This document shows positions 8,150 to 15,326 of a DNA stretch of 64,000 nt, one piece after another (the first letter of the stretch is position 1; each line of letters starts with the position of its first letter). This stretch comes from Streptomyces sp. MspMP-M5 (GTDB lineage Bacteria > Actinomycetota > Actinomycetes > Streptomycetales > Streptomycetaceae), in the NCBI RefSeq assembly GCF_000373585.1, contig NZ_KB891853.1:470812-534811 (forward strand). The letters run 5' to 3'. Below the pieces are notes generated by a model that searched no databases, was not told the DNA's origin, and saw only the letters and a program-made list of their open reading frames with translations. The position numbers and the translations under genes were made by a program.

Positions 8150-8403
8150 CAGCGGGCCCCGCGCTTGCCGTACCGGCGCTCGAACCGCTCGACCCGGCCG
8201 GCGGTGTCCAGCACCCGCGCGGTGCCCGTGTAGAAGGGGTGGCTCGCCGAGGAGATCTCGACGTCGACGACGGGATAGGTGTTGCCGTCCTCCCACTCGA
8301 TCGTCTTGTCACTGGTCATCGTCGAGCGGGTGAGGAAGGCGAAGTCGCCGGCCCGGTCGCGGAAGACGACGGGCCCGTAGGCGGGGTGGATTCCAGGCTG
8401 CAT
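8149..8403 (-). CDS. rpmE2: 50S ribosomal protein L31 type B
   Basis: An 84-residue type B bL31: [39 protein letters not shown] and [21 protein letters not shown]. It lacks the zinc-ribbon CxxC pairs of type A L31, so it can replace the zinc form under starvation. It overlaps the CobW-like gene by one base and follows rpmG by five bases, forming an operon. Confidence 0.94.
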   Translation of the reverse strand: MQPGIHPAYGPVVFRDRAGDFAFLTRSTMTSDKTIEWEDGNTYPVVDVEISSASHPFYTGTARVLDTAGRVERFERRYGKRGAR

Positions 8404-8408
8404 CGGGC

Positions 8409-8573
8409 TCAGCGCTCCTCTCGGAAGGTGACGTGCCGACCGGCCACCGGGTCGTACTTGCGCAGTTCCAGGCGGTCGGGGTCGTTGCGGCGGTTCTTGC
8501 GGGTGACGTAGGTGAACCCGGTGCCGGCGGTGGACCGGAGCTTGACGACCGGGCGTATCTCGTTGCGGGCCAT
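8409..8573 (-). CDS. rpmG: 50S ribosomal protein L33, cysteine-free form
   Basis: Translation gives 54 residues beginning [20 protein letters not shown] and continuing [20 protein letters not shown], a clear bL33. All four zinc-ligand cysteines of the standard form are absent. ATG 8573 is the first gene of the leftward operon, just beyond the Zur-like box. Confidence 0.93.
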   Translation of the reverse strand: MARNEIRPVVKLRSTAGTGFTYVTRKNRRNDPDRLELRKYDPVAGRHVTFREER

Positions 8574-8586
8574 GTGGTTAGTATAC

Positions 8587-8609
8587 GCAAATGGTTTCCA
8601 TTTTCAATA
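8587..8609. promoter_or_regulatory. Zur-like box in bidirectional promoter
   Basis: The 73-base gap between rpmG and rpmB holds an AT-rich element with AAATGG-TTT-CCATTT (8589-8603) followed by TTCAATA. Read leftwards it contains TGAAAATGGAAACCA, whose left half equals the actinobacterial Zur half-site TGAAAAT. Zur is known to repress this type of ribosomal cluster, and the site would control both divergent operons. Confidence 0.6.
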
Positions 8610-8646
8610 AGCCCGTGGAGGGCCCGACCACCGGAGGGACCGCACC

Positions 8647-8883
8647 ATGTCCGCCCACTGCCAGCTGACCGGCCGCGCGCCGGGCTTCGGCAAGACCGTC
8701 TCCCACTCGCACCGCCGCACCTCCCGCCGCTTCGACCCCAACATCCAGCGCAAGCGCTACTGGCTGGCGAGCGAGGGCCGCCACATCCGGCTGACCCTGA
8801 GCACGAAGGGGATCAAGACCGTCGACGCGATCGGCATCGAGGCCGCCGTCGCCCGCATCCGCGCCCGAGGGGGGAAGGTCTGA
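8647..8883 (+). CDS. rpmB: 50S ribosomal protein L28, zinc-starvation paralogue
   Basis: A 78-residue bL28: [38 protein letters not shown] and [16 protein letters not shown]. Only one cysteine remains, so the zinc site is incomplete. A ribosome site (GGAGGGACC) precedes ATG 8647. The stop overlaps the S14 start by one base. Confidence 0.93.
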   Translation: MSAHCQLTGRAPGFGKTVSHSHRRTSRRFDPNIQRKRYWLASEGRHIRLTLSTKGIKTVDAIGIEAAVARIRARGGKV

Positions 8884-9188
8884 TGGCCAAGAAGAGCAAG
8901 ATCGCCAAGAACGAGCAGCGCCGCCTCACGGTGGCCCGCTACGCCGCCCGCCGGGCCGTCCTCAAGGCCGTGATCCGCAACCCGCGCTCCTCCGACGACG
9001 AGCGGCTCGCCGCCCGGCGGGAACTGTCCCGCCAGCCGCGGGACGCCAGCGCCACCCGCGTCCGCAACCGCGACAGCATCGACGGCCGCCCGCGCGGCCA
9101 CCTCCGCGCCTTCGGCCTCTCCCGGATCAACCTCCGCGAGCAGGCACACAAGGGCCATCTGCCGGGGGTCACCAAGTCCAGCTGGTGA
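8883..9188 (+). CDS. rpsN: 30S ribosomal protein S14, long zinc-free form
   Basis: A 101-residue uS14 of the long, cysteine-free type: [20 protein letters not shown], with [20 protein letters not shown] and [20 protein letters not shown]. It substitutes for the zinc-containing S14 in zinc starvation and is translationally coupled to rpmB. Confidence 0.94.
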   Translation: MAKKSKIAKNEQRRLTVARYAARRAVLKAVIRNPRSSDDERLAARRELSRQPRDASATRVRNRDSIDGRPRGHLRAFGLSRINLREQAHKGHLPGVTKSSW

Positions 9189-9298
9189 CCGCCCGCCCCG
9201 GCCGCCCGACCCCGGGCGCGCCCCCTGGGCCGGGCGGCCGGGCTCTTCGGGTAATACTGGACAGACCCCGCAGGCACCCCGACGAAAGCGAGAGCGCC

Positions 9299-9496
9299 AT
9301 GCTGCGCAACGCCCTGGAGCCCTGGCACCTGATCCTGATCGTGGCCGCCCTCGTGCTGGTCTTCGGGTCCAAGAAGCTCCCCGACATGGCGCGCGGCCTC
9401 GGCCGCTCGATGCGCATCCTCAAGTCGGAGACCAAGGCCCTCAGGGACGAACAGCCCGCCGAGGCCGCCCGCACGGAGCAGCCCGCCGGCCACTGA
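9299..9496 (+). CDS. tatA: Twin-arginine translocase TatA/TatE-family subunit
   Basis: A 65-residue protein with one short N-terminal membrane segment (WHLILIVAALVLVFGSKKLP) followed by the amphipathic helix DMARGLGRSMRILKSETKAL, the TatA layout including the FGxKKLP hinge. It would form part of the pore for folded proteins. No tatB or tatC is adjacent, so it is probably a secondary copy. The ribosome site is weak. Confidence 0.85.
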   Translation: MLRNALEPWHLILIVAALVLVFGSKKLPDMARGLGRSMRILKSETKALRDEQPAEAARTEQPAGH

Positions 9497-9517
9497 CCGG
9501 GCCCCCGCCCGCGGCGG

Positions 9518-10363
9518 TCAGTGGTCGCCGCCCTCGTCGATCAGCCGCCGCACCTCGCGGTCGACCAGCCCCAGCCGGGCCTCCGCGACCAGCGGCACCG
9601 CCCGCCGCTGCCGCCGCGCCTCGGCCGGATCGATCTCGACCGTGACCAGCGAGGGCTCCCACTTGGGCGCCTGCGCCACCACCGCGCCCCGCGGATCCAC
9701 CACCCGCGAGCCGCCCCAGAACGACGCCCCGTGCTCGTTGCCCACCCGGTTGACGAACACCACCCAGCACTGCAGCATCCGCGCCGTGTAGGACAGCAGC
9801 GTGTCCCAGTACAGCCCGGTGTCCATCGCCTCCGGATCCAGGCTCGCCGCGCTGTTGGTCGGCACGAACAGCACCTCGGCCCCGTCCTGCACCGCCAGCC
9901 ACGGCAGCACCGGCTGCCAGGCGTCGTTGCAGACCAGCGTCGCCCCCCGCCCCCCGCTCGTCGACTTCGCCAGCTCGTACGAGCGCAGCGACTGCCCGGG
10001 GCTGACGTGCTTGCGCTCCTCCCAGGCCAGGTAGTTCGGCAGATAGAGCTTGCGGTGCGCATGGGCCAGCGCCCCGTCCACGTAGTACGCGGAGGTGTTG
10101 TACGCCCGCAGCCGGGTGTGCTCGTGGAACCCGACCAGCACGTCCGGCCCCAGGGTGCTCAGCTCCCGCAGCCGCGGATCGTCCGCCTCGATGGACTCGT
10201 CCCGCTTGAGCGCCCCCAAGTGATAGCCGTGCAGGCTGAGTTCGGGGAAGACGACGAGATCCGCCCCCTGCGCCGCGGCCTGCTCGATCTGCTCCCGTGC
10301 GACCCGCAGGTTCTCCGGTACGTCCCCCAGTACGCAGTCGGTCTGCGCCAGCGCGACAAGCAT
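9518..10363 (-). CDS. Carbon-nitrogen hydrolase (nitrilase superfamily)
   Basis: A 281-residue hydrolase with the complete Glu-Lys-Cys triad: VVFPELSLHGYH (Glu41), HRKLYLPNY (Lys105) and LVCNDAWQP (Cys145), using ATG 10363. The family cleaves non-peptide C-N bonds in amides, nitriles or carbamoyl groups; the substrate is not evident. ATG 10363 follows AGGGGGA. A GTG two codons upstream (10369) is a possible alternative. It stands just left of the surface-protein island. Confidence 0.88.
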   Translation of the reverse strand: MLVALAQTDCVLGDVPENLRVAREQIEQAAAQGADLVVFPELSLHGYHLGALKRDESIEADDPRLRELSTLGPDVLVGFHEHTRLRAYNTSAYYVDGALAHAHRKLYLPNYLAWEERKHVSPGQSLRSYELAKSTSGGRGATLVCNDAWQPVLPWLAVQDGAEVLFVPTNSAASLDPEAMDTGLYWDTLLSYTARMLQCWVVFVNRVGNEHGASFWGGSRVVDPRGAVVAQAPKWEPSLVTVEIDPAEARRQRRAVPLVAEARLGLVDREVRRLIDEGGDH

Positions 10364-10693
10364 GCCCACTCCCCCTCGTTCAACTACCTTTAATGGGATT
10401 TACACCCTTTGCCCCCATTCTTCCCCGGACATCCGGTTAAGACGCATCCCACCAACGAGCGAAAGAACGATCCTTCCCGTGCCGGGCGCCCTTCTCACAC
10501 GTTGCTCCACACGACCCGTCGTATCCCCGGGCGACTTCCAGCCGCAGCTCCGCCCGGTGTCAGCGGTACGACGGCCGCGGTCGGGACGTCCGGCGCCCGG
10601 GGCGCCACCTCGACCGGGTGGCCCCGGCCGAGCGGCCCGCCGCACCGCTCGGCCGGCCGCCGGAGCCCCGCAGAAGCCTCCGACGGCCCGCAC
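10364..10693. other. Non-coding gap left of the anchored chaplin gene
   Basis: About 330 bases. The left part contains the nitrilase promoter, within an AT-rich patch around 10380-10410. The right part holds a strong hairpin (10624-10656). I see no supported gene. Confidence 0.5.
10624..10656 (-). terminator. Terminator of the anchored chaplin gene
   Basis: A perfect 12-bp inverted repeat, CCGGCCGAGCGG at 10624-10635 and its complement at 10645-10656, with a 9-base loop, 38 bases beyond the chaplin stop. Confidence 0.6.
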
Positions 10694-11212
10694 TCACCCC
10701 TGGCGCCTGCGGGCCCGGCGCAGCAGCGCCGCCCCCACGATCAGCAGTCCGCCGCCGGCCCCGGCCGCCACCTTCAGCCGTTCCGCGCCGCTGGCCGCCA
10801 GCAGCGCCTTCCCCGCCGACCGCCCGGCCCGCGCCACCGCCCCGACCCGGGGGTCGTGCTCGCTGCGCACCCCGGTGTGCAGCCGGTGTGCCCGCTTGGG
10901 CGCCCCGGTCTCCCGCTGCCGGTGCCCCGCCGGCGCCACGGCACGCCGCACCGGGACCGCCCGCCCGGCCGCCGGACCGCTCCCGCACCCGTTCCCCGTT
11001 CCGGGGCTCAACAGCCCCACCATCACAAGGGAGTTGCCGCACACGCTGGACGGGGCGCGCACCTCCGCCCGGACCGCGTTCCCGGACAGCACGCCGGGCG
11101 CGTCCGCGGCACCGCCCGGCCCGCCGGCGTCCGCGGACGCCGGGCCGGCGCCCGCGCCCAGCACCCCCGATACCGCCGCCACGAGCACGCACGCCTTCAG
11201 ACTCCGTCGCAT
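10694..11212 (-). CDS. Single-domain chaplin with wall-sorting-like tail
   Basis: A 172-residue secreted protein. A signal peptide (MRRSLKACVLVAAVSGVLGA...ASA) is followed by one chaplin domain (APGVLSGNAVRAEVRAPSSV, then CGNSLVMVGLLSPGTGNGC) with both cysteines. After a basic linker come LLAASGAE, a hydrophobic segment (GGGLLIVGAALL) and RRARRRQG. That is the layout of a sortase substrate, with LAASG in place of the LAxTG used by long chaplins. Known long chaplins carry two chaplin domains; this one has one. It is predicted to coat aerial hyphae. Start follows GAGGGG. Confidence 0.8.
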   Translation of the reverse strand: MRRSLKACVLVAAVSGVLGAGAGPASADAGGPGGAADAPGVLSGNAVRAEVRAPSSVCGNSLVMVGLLSPGTGNGCGSGPAAGRAVPVRRAVAPAGHRQRETGAPKRAHRLHTGVRSEHDPRVGAVARAGRSAGKALLAASGAERLKVAAGAGGGLLIVGAALLRRARRRQG

Positions 11213-11272
11213 GTCCCCTCACTCCACAACTCGTGTCCGGGCGGCCCGCCCGTATCCCGTCGTGCTCGTACG

Positions 11273-11313
11273 ACCGGGCGGCCGGCAGCGCACCCGCCCG
11301 CCGGCCGCCCGGT
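11273..11313 (-). terminator. Rodlin terminator hairpin
   Basis: A perfect 13-bp inverted repeat (ACCGGGCGGCCGG at 11273-11285, complement at 11301-11313) lies 35 bases beyond the rodlin stop at 11348. Related sequence follows the rodlin at 14035. Confidence 0.65.
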
Positions 11314-11347
11314 GCCGAAACGATGAGTCGGCCGGAGCCGACGCCCG

Positions 11348-11782
11348 TCAGTGCCTCTTCATCCCGCTCTTGAACCCGTTCTTGATCCCGTTGCCCGACA
11401 GGATCGGGATGTCGTCCAGAATGTGCGACAGCGCCTCGTCGCGCTTGGCCTGCGTCGAGTTCCTGGTGCACTGCTGGTTCTGCGGCGAGGACAGGACGTT
11501 GATGTCCTGCACCGTGACCGGGACGAAGCCGACCAGCGAACCGAAGTTCCCCTTGGCGGGCAGGCCGATGCACAGGTCGTTCAGGCTGCCCTGGAAGAGC
11601 CCGAGCTGGGTGCTGAGCTTCCCCTTCGTCCGGGAGTTGCCGTACACGGACTTGGCACCGTTGCCGTTGACGGTCTTGGTGCCGCCGTGGTCACCACCGG
11701 CCGCCAGGGCCTCTGGAGCCGCCGCGGCCGAAATTCCGACGAGCGATGCCGCGATCGCCGCGGCCGTCATCATCTTCTTCAT
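11348..11782 (-). CDS. Rodlin (rodlet-layer protein), copy 1
   Basis: A 144-residue rodlin. A signal peptide (MKKMMTAAAIAASLVGISAA...ALA) precedes the rodlin core with VNGNGAKSVYGNS, LFQGSLNDLCIGLPAK, VPVTVQDINVLSSPQNQQC and NSTQAKRDEALSHILDDIPI. Two conserved cysteines are present. Rodlins organise chaplin fibrils into rodlets on aerial hyphae and spores. ATG 11782 follows GAAGGG; the longer in-frame extension to 11851 would bury the signal peptide and is rejected. Its tail (GIKNGFKSGMKRH) is most like that of copy 3 at 14035. Confidence 0.92.
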   Translation of the reverse strand: MKKMMTAAAIAASLVGISAAAAPEALAAGGDHGGTKTVNGNGAKSVYGNSRTKGKLSTQLGLFQGSLNDLCIGLPAKGNFGSLVGFVPVTVQDINVLSSPQNQQCTRNSTQAKRDEALSHILDDIPILSGNGIKNGFKSGMKRH

Positions 11783-11969
11783 CGCGCTAAACCCTTCAGG
11801 AGAGGGAACTCCCGACACAGGAGCCCTGTTTGAACAACCGACCGCGAGCACCCGAGTTCCGCACCATCACCCAAATAGATGGCGATAATTCTCCCGAAAA
11901 GACCTACGGCACGCCGCGGGCCGGCGGAATCACGAGAACGTTTCCGGGCCCTGCGCTCTTTCCCGGCCG

Positions 11970-12019
11970 GCATGCCAATGCCCCGGCAACCCCATCGTCT
12001 CGCGAGGGCATTGGCATGC
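11970..12019. repeat. Perfect 14-bp inverted repeat between rodlins
   Basis: GCATGCCAATGCCC (11970-11983) and its exact complement (12006-12019) flank a 22-base spacer. It lies about 190 bases upstream of rodlin copy 1 and 150 bases beyond rodlin copy 2, whose own terminator is nearer. A regulator site for the rodlin 1 promoter is more likely than a terminator. The rest of the 11783-12165 gap shows no gene. Confidence 0.65.
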
Positions 12020-12111
12020 ATCCCTCCACACGCTATTCCTAACGATCCGACGAGGCCGCCGGCGGTCACGGGCGAATAACAATACGCGAGTGCGGGCGAT
12101 AAGACCGCGAA

Positions 12112-12153
12112 TGCCCGGGCCGCCCGGACAAGGAAATCCGAGCGACCCGGGCA
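12112..12153 (-). terminator. Terminator of rodlin copy 2
   Basis: Arms of 17 bases (12112-12128 and 12137-12153, two mismatches, both G-T compatible) with an 8-base loop start 13 bases after the rodlin stop. Confidence 0.65.
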
Positions 12154-12165
12154 CGGTGCGGCGGA

Positions 12166-12579
12166 TCAGTGGCGGTTGTGCTTGCCGTTCCCGGAGAGGA
12201 TCGGGATGTCGTCCAGGATGTGCGACAGCGAATCGTCGCCCTTGGCCTGGGTGGAGTTCTCGGTGCACTGCTGGTTCTGCGGGTTGGCCAGGACGTTGAT
12301 GTCCTGCACCGTGACCGGGATCCCGCCGACCAGCGAACCGAGGTTCAGCTTGGCCGGCAGACCGACGCAGGGCTTGTTGAGCGAGCCCTGGATCAGACCG
12401 ATCTGCGGGCTCATGTAGCCGTACGTCGTCGAGTTTCCGAAGAACTGCTTCGCACCGTTGCCGTTGACGGTCGACGTGCCGTGCTGATGACCCGAGGCCA
12501 TTGCGTCAGGGGCGGCCGCCGCGGCCACCCCGACAATGGAGGCAGCCGCGGCGGCGGTTGCCAGCGTCTTCTTGATCAT
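12166..12579 (-). CDS. Rodlin, copy 2
   Basis: A 137-residue rodlin: signal peptide MIKKTLATAAAAASIVGVAA...AMA, then VNGNGAKQFFGNSTTYGYMS, IQGSLNKPCVGLPAK, VPVTVQDINVL within a GGIPVTVQDINVLANP context, CTENSTQAKGDDSLSHILDD. The two conserved cysteines are present. It is secreted to the aerial surface with chaplins. GAAGGA precedes ATG 12579. Copy 2 is the shortest and lacks the basic tail extensions of copies 1 and 3. Confidence 0.92.
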   Translation of the reverse strand: MIKKTLATAAAAASIVGVAAAAAPDAMASGHQHGTSTVNGNGAKQFFGNSTTYGYMSPQIGLIQGSLNKPCVGLPAKLNLGSLVGGIPVTVQDINVLANPQNQQCTENSTQAKGDDSLSHILDDIPILSGNGKHNRH

Positions 12580-12868
12580 TGTTGATCCTTCGTGTTTCGG
12601 GATGCCCTGGAGCCGGACATTCTGGCCAACTCACAAGAGCGCATTCAGTTGTGCTCATTCACTCGAATGAGCTGGTGCTCTGATCTTTCCCGGTGATCAG
12701 ATATCCCGTCCGGAACTCCACAACCGAGATTCACCATCCGAACCGGCGCGCCGACCCTTGAAAACGATCGACACAACCTTTCCGATTCGGCGGCTGAGGC
12801 TTCACCCGGTCGTTTTCCGTTCCCCGGGAAATCCCGTGGGACAGTGGAAATTCCGGTTCGCCGGCCCG

Positions 12869-13174
12869 TCACGTGCCGTACGGCAGCCCACCCAGCATGG
12901 CAACCTCCTCGGCGGCCCCCGTGGCACCGCCGAGAAGCTGCTTGGGATGCTTGGTGGTCTTCTCCACACCCCGGACGGTGTCGACCAGCGGCGTCACCTG
13001 GCGGCTGTCCAGCTGGCCGCTGTTCAGCGCGTCCATCAGGCCACCATTGAGGCTCATGGACGGCGAGGTCATGTTCGGCGCACCGGTTTCGGCGGCGAAA
13101 GCGGGCGCGGCAGCAGCCGCGCCCAACGCCATCACGGAGCCGGCAACAGCCGCGGCGGACTTCGCGTACTTCAC
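12869..13174 (-). CDS. Small secreted protein of unknown function in rodlin/chaplin island
   Basis: 101 residues. The signal peptide (MKYAKSAAAVAGSVMALGAA...AFA) is nearly the same as that of the adjacent chaplin at 13456. The mature part of about 70 residues (ETGAPNMTSPSMSLNGGLMD, LDSRQVTPLVDTVRGVEK, LLGGATGAAEEVAMLGGLP) has no cysteine and no chaplin or rodlin motif. I do not recognise a family. GTG 13174 is chosen because it starts the signal peptide and has AGAAGGG upstream. Its position suggests a role at the aerial surface, but this is inference only. Confidence 0.75.
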   Translation of the reverse strand: MKYAKSAAAVAGSVMALGAAAAAPAFAAETGAPNMTSPSMSLNGGLMDALNSGQLDSRQVTPLVDTVRGVEKTTKHPKQLLGGATGAAEEVAMLGGLPYGT

Positions 13175-13389
13175 GTCCCTGTGTCCCTTCTGGTGCGGTG
13201 CTCGACGGAATCGCGACATCAACCGACATCAACGCCGCGCGAGCAATCGCTTCGCTGCTCGGATCACCGCTTTCCCTCTGGCTAACGAGTACCGCCGCCC
13301 GGAGAAACCCAGCAGTTCCGATTCTCCGGGTGCGCCACCCGAAAGATTTCGAACCGCCTCGGAAACTTCCGGAACGGGTCGAAAAGAAT

Positions 13390-13426
13390 CCGGCCCCGGC
13401 GCGCGGCGACGGCGAGCCGGGACCGG
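13390..13426 (-). terminator. Terminator of the chaplin at 13456
   Basis: An 11-bp inverted repeat (CCGGCCCCGGC at 13390-13400 and 13416-13426, one mismatch) with a 15-base loop, 30 bases after the chaplin stop. Confidence 0.5.
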
Positions 13427-13455
13427 TGACCGCAACACGGCTCGAATTTCTTCGG

Positions 13456-13689
13456 TCAGCGGTTGATGCAGCGGTTCCCGAACGCCGGGTTGAGAATCCC
13501 GATGAAGTCGACGGTGTTGCCACACAGGTTGATCGGAATGGAGATCGGAACCTGGATGACATTGCCGGAGATGACTCCCGGGGAGCCCTTCGCGCCACCC
13601 GCGGCGCGCGCGTCGGCGAAGGCCGGCGTAGCAGCGCCCACCGCCATGAGCGTGCCGGCAGTGATGGCTGCAACCTTTGCGTACTTCAC
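13456..13689 (-). CDS. Short chaplin
   Basis: A 77-residue chaplin: signal peptide MKYAKVAAITAGTLMAVGAA...AFA and one chaplin domain (GSPGVISGNVIQVPISIPIN, LCGNTVDFIGILNPAFGNRC) with two cysteines, ending in INR. Short chaplins of this kind assemble as surface-active amyloid fibrils that let hyphae escape water. GTG 13689 follows GAAGGG at six bases. Confidence 0.95.
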   Translation of the reverse strand: MKYAKVAAITAGTLMAVGAATPAFADARAAGGAKGSPGVISGNVIQVPISIPINLCGNTVDFIGILNPAFGNRCINR

Positions 13690-14034
13690 TTTCAGCCCTT
13701 CCCGCAGCGGGATCCGTAGCGCACACGACCATCGTGTCGCACGGGCGCGGATCTGGTCGCCCGTAACTCCGCTGTCGCTATTGGTAACGATTTGTCCGTG
13801 TCGGCGAAACCCCCGCGGGGAAGTTTTCGGAGGAATCGCCCGAATGCCGCACGGCAATTATCGGCACTCCGCGCATCCCACCCGAAGAACTGCGTCCTCC
13901 GAACAGGCGAAAACCGCCGAAATACGAATTCCCGCCAATAGGGAAGTGGGAATTCCGGGCCTGTGGCCGGCGGCCGGACCCGCCCGCCGGCCGCCCGGTG
14001 TCACATGCGGTGCGTCGGCCGAGGCCGACACCGG
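13690..14034. other. Gap between chaplin and rodlin copy 3
   Basis: Holds the chaplin promoter on the left and, near 13965-14005, GC-rich dyad sequence resembling the terminator after rodlin copy 1. I see no gene in it. Confidence 0.5.
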
Positions 14035-14499
14035 TCAGTGCCTCCTGTGTCCGCCGTGTCCGCCCTCGAATCCGCTCTTGAACCTGTTCTTGTCTCCGTT
14101 GCCCGACAGGATCGGGATGTCGTCGAGGATGTGCGACAGCGCCTCGTCGCGCTTGGCCTGGGTGGAGTTCTCGGTGCACTGCTGGTTCTGCGGCGAGGAC
14201 AGGACGTTGATGTCCTGCACCGTGGCCGCGCCGAAGAAGCTGAACAGCGAGCCGAAGTTCCCCTTGATCGGCAGACCGATGCAGGGCTTGTTGAGCGAGC
14301 CCTGGACGAGCTCCAGCTGCGGGCTCATCCTGCCGTGCGTGGTGGAGTTGCCGAATGCGCTCACGCTGCGGTTGCCGTTGATCGTCGTGGTGCCGCCGTG
14401 GTGGCGACCGCCGGCCGCCATCGCCTGGGGGGCGACCGTCGCCGAGATACCGACCATGGAAGCGGCTACTGCCGTCGTGGCCAGAACCTTCTTGATCAC
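14035..14499 (-). CDS. Rodlin, copy 3
   Basis: A 154-residue rodlin: signal peptide MIKKVLATTAVAASMVGISA...AMA, then INGNRSVSAFGNSTTHGRMS, LVQGSLNKPCIGLPIK, AATVQDINVLSSPQNQQC, NSTQAKRDEALSHILDDIPI. The C-terminal tail is Gly/His-rich (GFEGGHGGHRRH), an extension not seen in copy 2. It shares coding and 3' flanking sequence with copy 1, implying duplication of gene plus terminator. Confidence 0.92.
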   Translation of the reverse strand: MIKKVLATTAVAASMVGISATVAPQAMAAGGRHHGGTTTINGNRSVSAFGNSTTHGRMSPQLELVQGSLNKPCIGLPIKGNFGSLFSFFGAATVQDINVLSSPQNQQCTENSTQAKRDEALSHILDDIPILSGNGDKNRFKSGFEGGHGGHRRH

Positions 14500-14705
14500 T
14501 TTTTACCCTTCTGAAAGCGGAGTGCCCGTATCCGGAGCGCACTGGTCAACTCGCTCACCAGAAAGCGGTTTCGCGATTTCACTCAATTGCCGCGCAACCA
14601 TAGACCCATATCACTGCGCAGGGGCGTCAACTCCGGTTAACCGCCCTGGTCACAGGAGTACACATACGGCAAATGCGCTACCCGCCGGGGAATTCCGCAT
14701 ATGAA

Positions 14706-14731
14706 AGGCCCGCCCCGAGCGGGACGGGCCT
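14706..14731 (-). terminator. Terminator of the right-most chaplin
   Basis: AGGCCCGCCCC pairs with GGGACGGGCCT (one mismatch, 4-base loop), 18 bases beyond the stop. On the transcribed strand it is followed by TTTCAT. Confidence 0.65.
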
Positions 14732-14748
14732 CGATCACCGGACCGCGT

Positions 14749-15003
14749 TCAGCGGTTGACGCAGATGTTGCCGAACGCCGGGTTGAGCACGCCGATGAAC
14801 TGGACGGTGTTGCCGCACACATTGATCGGGACGTGGATCGGCACCTGGACGAGGTTGCCGGAGATCACGCCGGGCGAGCCGACGGCAGCGCCCGAGGCGT
14901 GGGCACCACCACCGTGCCCGCTGGCGCTGGCGATTCCGGCCCCGCCCACGACGGCAATGCCCGCGGCGGCGGACAGGACGACAGCCTTGGAGACAAACTT
15001 CAC
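14749..15003 (-). CDS. Short chaplin, right end of island
   Basis: An 84-residue chaplin: signal peptide MKFVSKAVVLSAAAGIAVVG...ASA, a Gly/His-rich spacer (GHGGGAHASGAA), and the domain GSPGVISGNLVQVPIHVPIN plus VCGNTVQFIGVLNPAFGNIC. GTG 15003 is chosen because AAGAGG lies six bases upstream and it gives a normal signal peptide. In-frame starts at 15018 and 15030 have no ribosome site. Confidence 0.93.
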   Translation of the reverse strand: MKFVSKAVVLSAAAGIAVVGGAGIASASGHGGGAHASGAAVGSPGVISGNLVQVPIHVPINVCGNTVQFIGVLNPAFGNICVNR

Positions 15004-15326
15004 GGCGAACCTCTTCACTGAGAGCAGCATGGGGTTTTCTGTGCGCGCCGCCTGGAGCGACAAGCAGTTCAACGGAACAAACCCGGCAAAAGTAGCGGGC
15101 CGAACGGGTGATGAACGGTCATAACTGCCGTAAGGGAAGCCTGCGGTGATCGCGCTCGCGTGCACGGCGCCCGTCCCGGCGGGCCTGCCACGACCCCGCG
15201 GTACTGCTCGTTCCGTCATCGTCGCACGCCGTCGGTCCCGCGGCGGTGATTGCTCGCGCCCTGGGGCACGAGCGGTGCCGGGCGCTGGTCAAGGCGGTTG
15301 TCAGACCCTGGTGCAAGACTCGGGGC
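15004..15326. other. Divergent region between chaplin and polymerase genes
   Basis: Contains the start regions of both outward genes. The polymerase frame is open upstream of 15327 but the peptide it would add (from 15246) looks non-coding. I see no other feature. Confidence 0.45.

Noticed and set aside
10694..15003. Rodlin/chaplin island considered as a mobile element
   Set aside because: No integrase, transposase, tRNA or flanking direct repeats were found at its ends, so it is better read as a locus moved or expanded by recombination.
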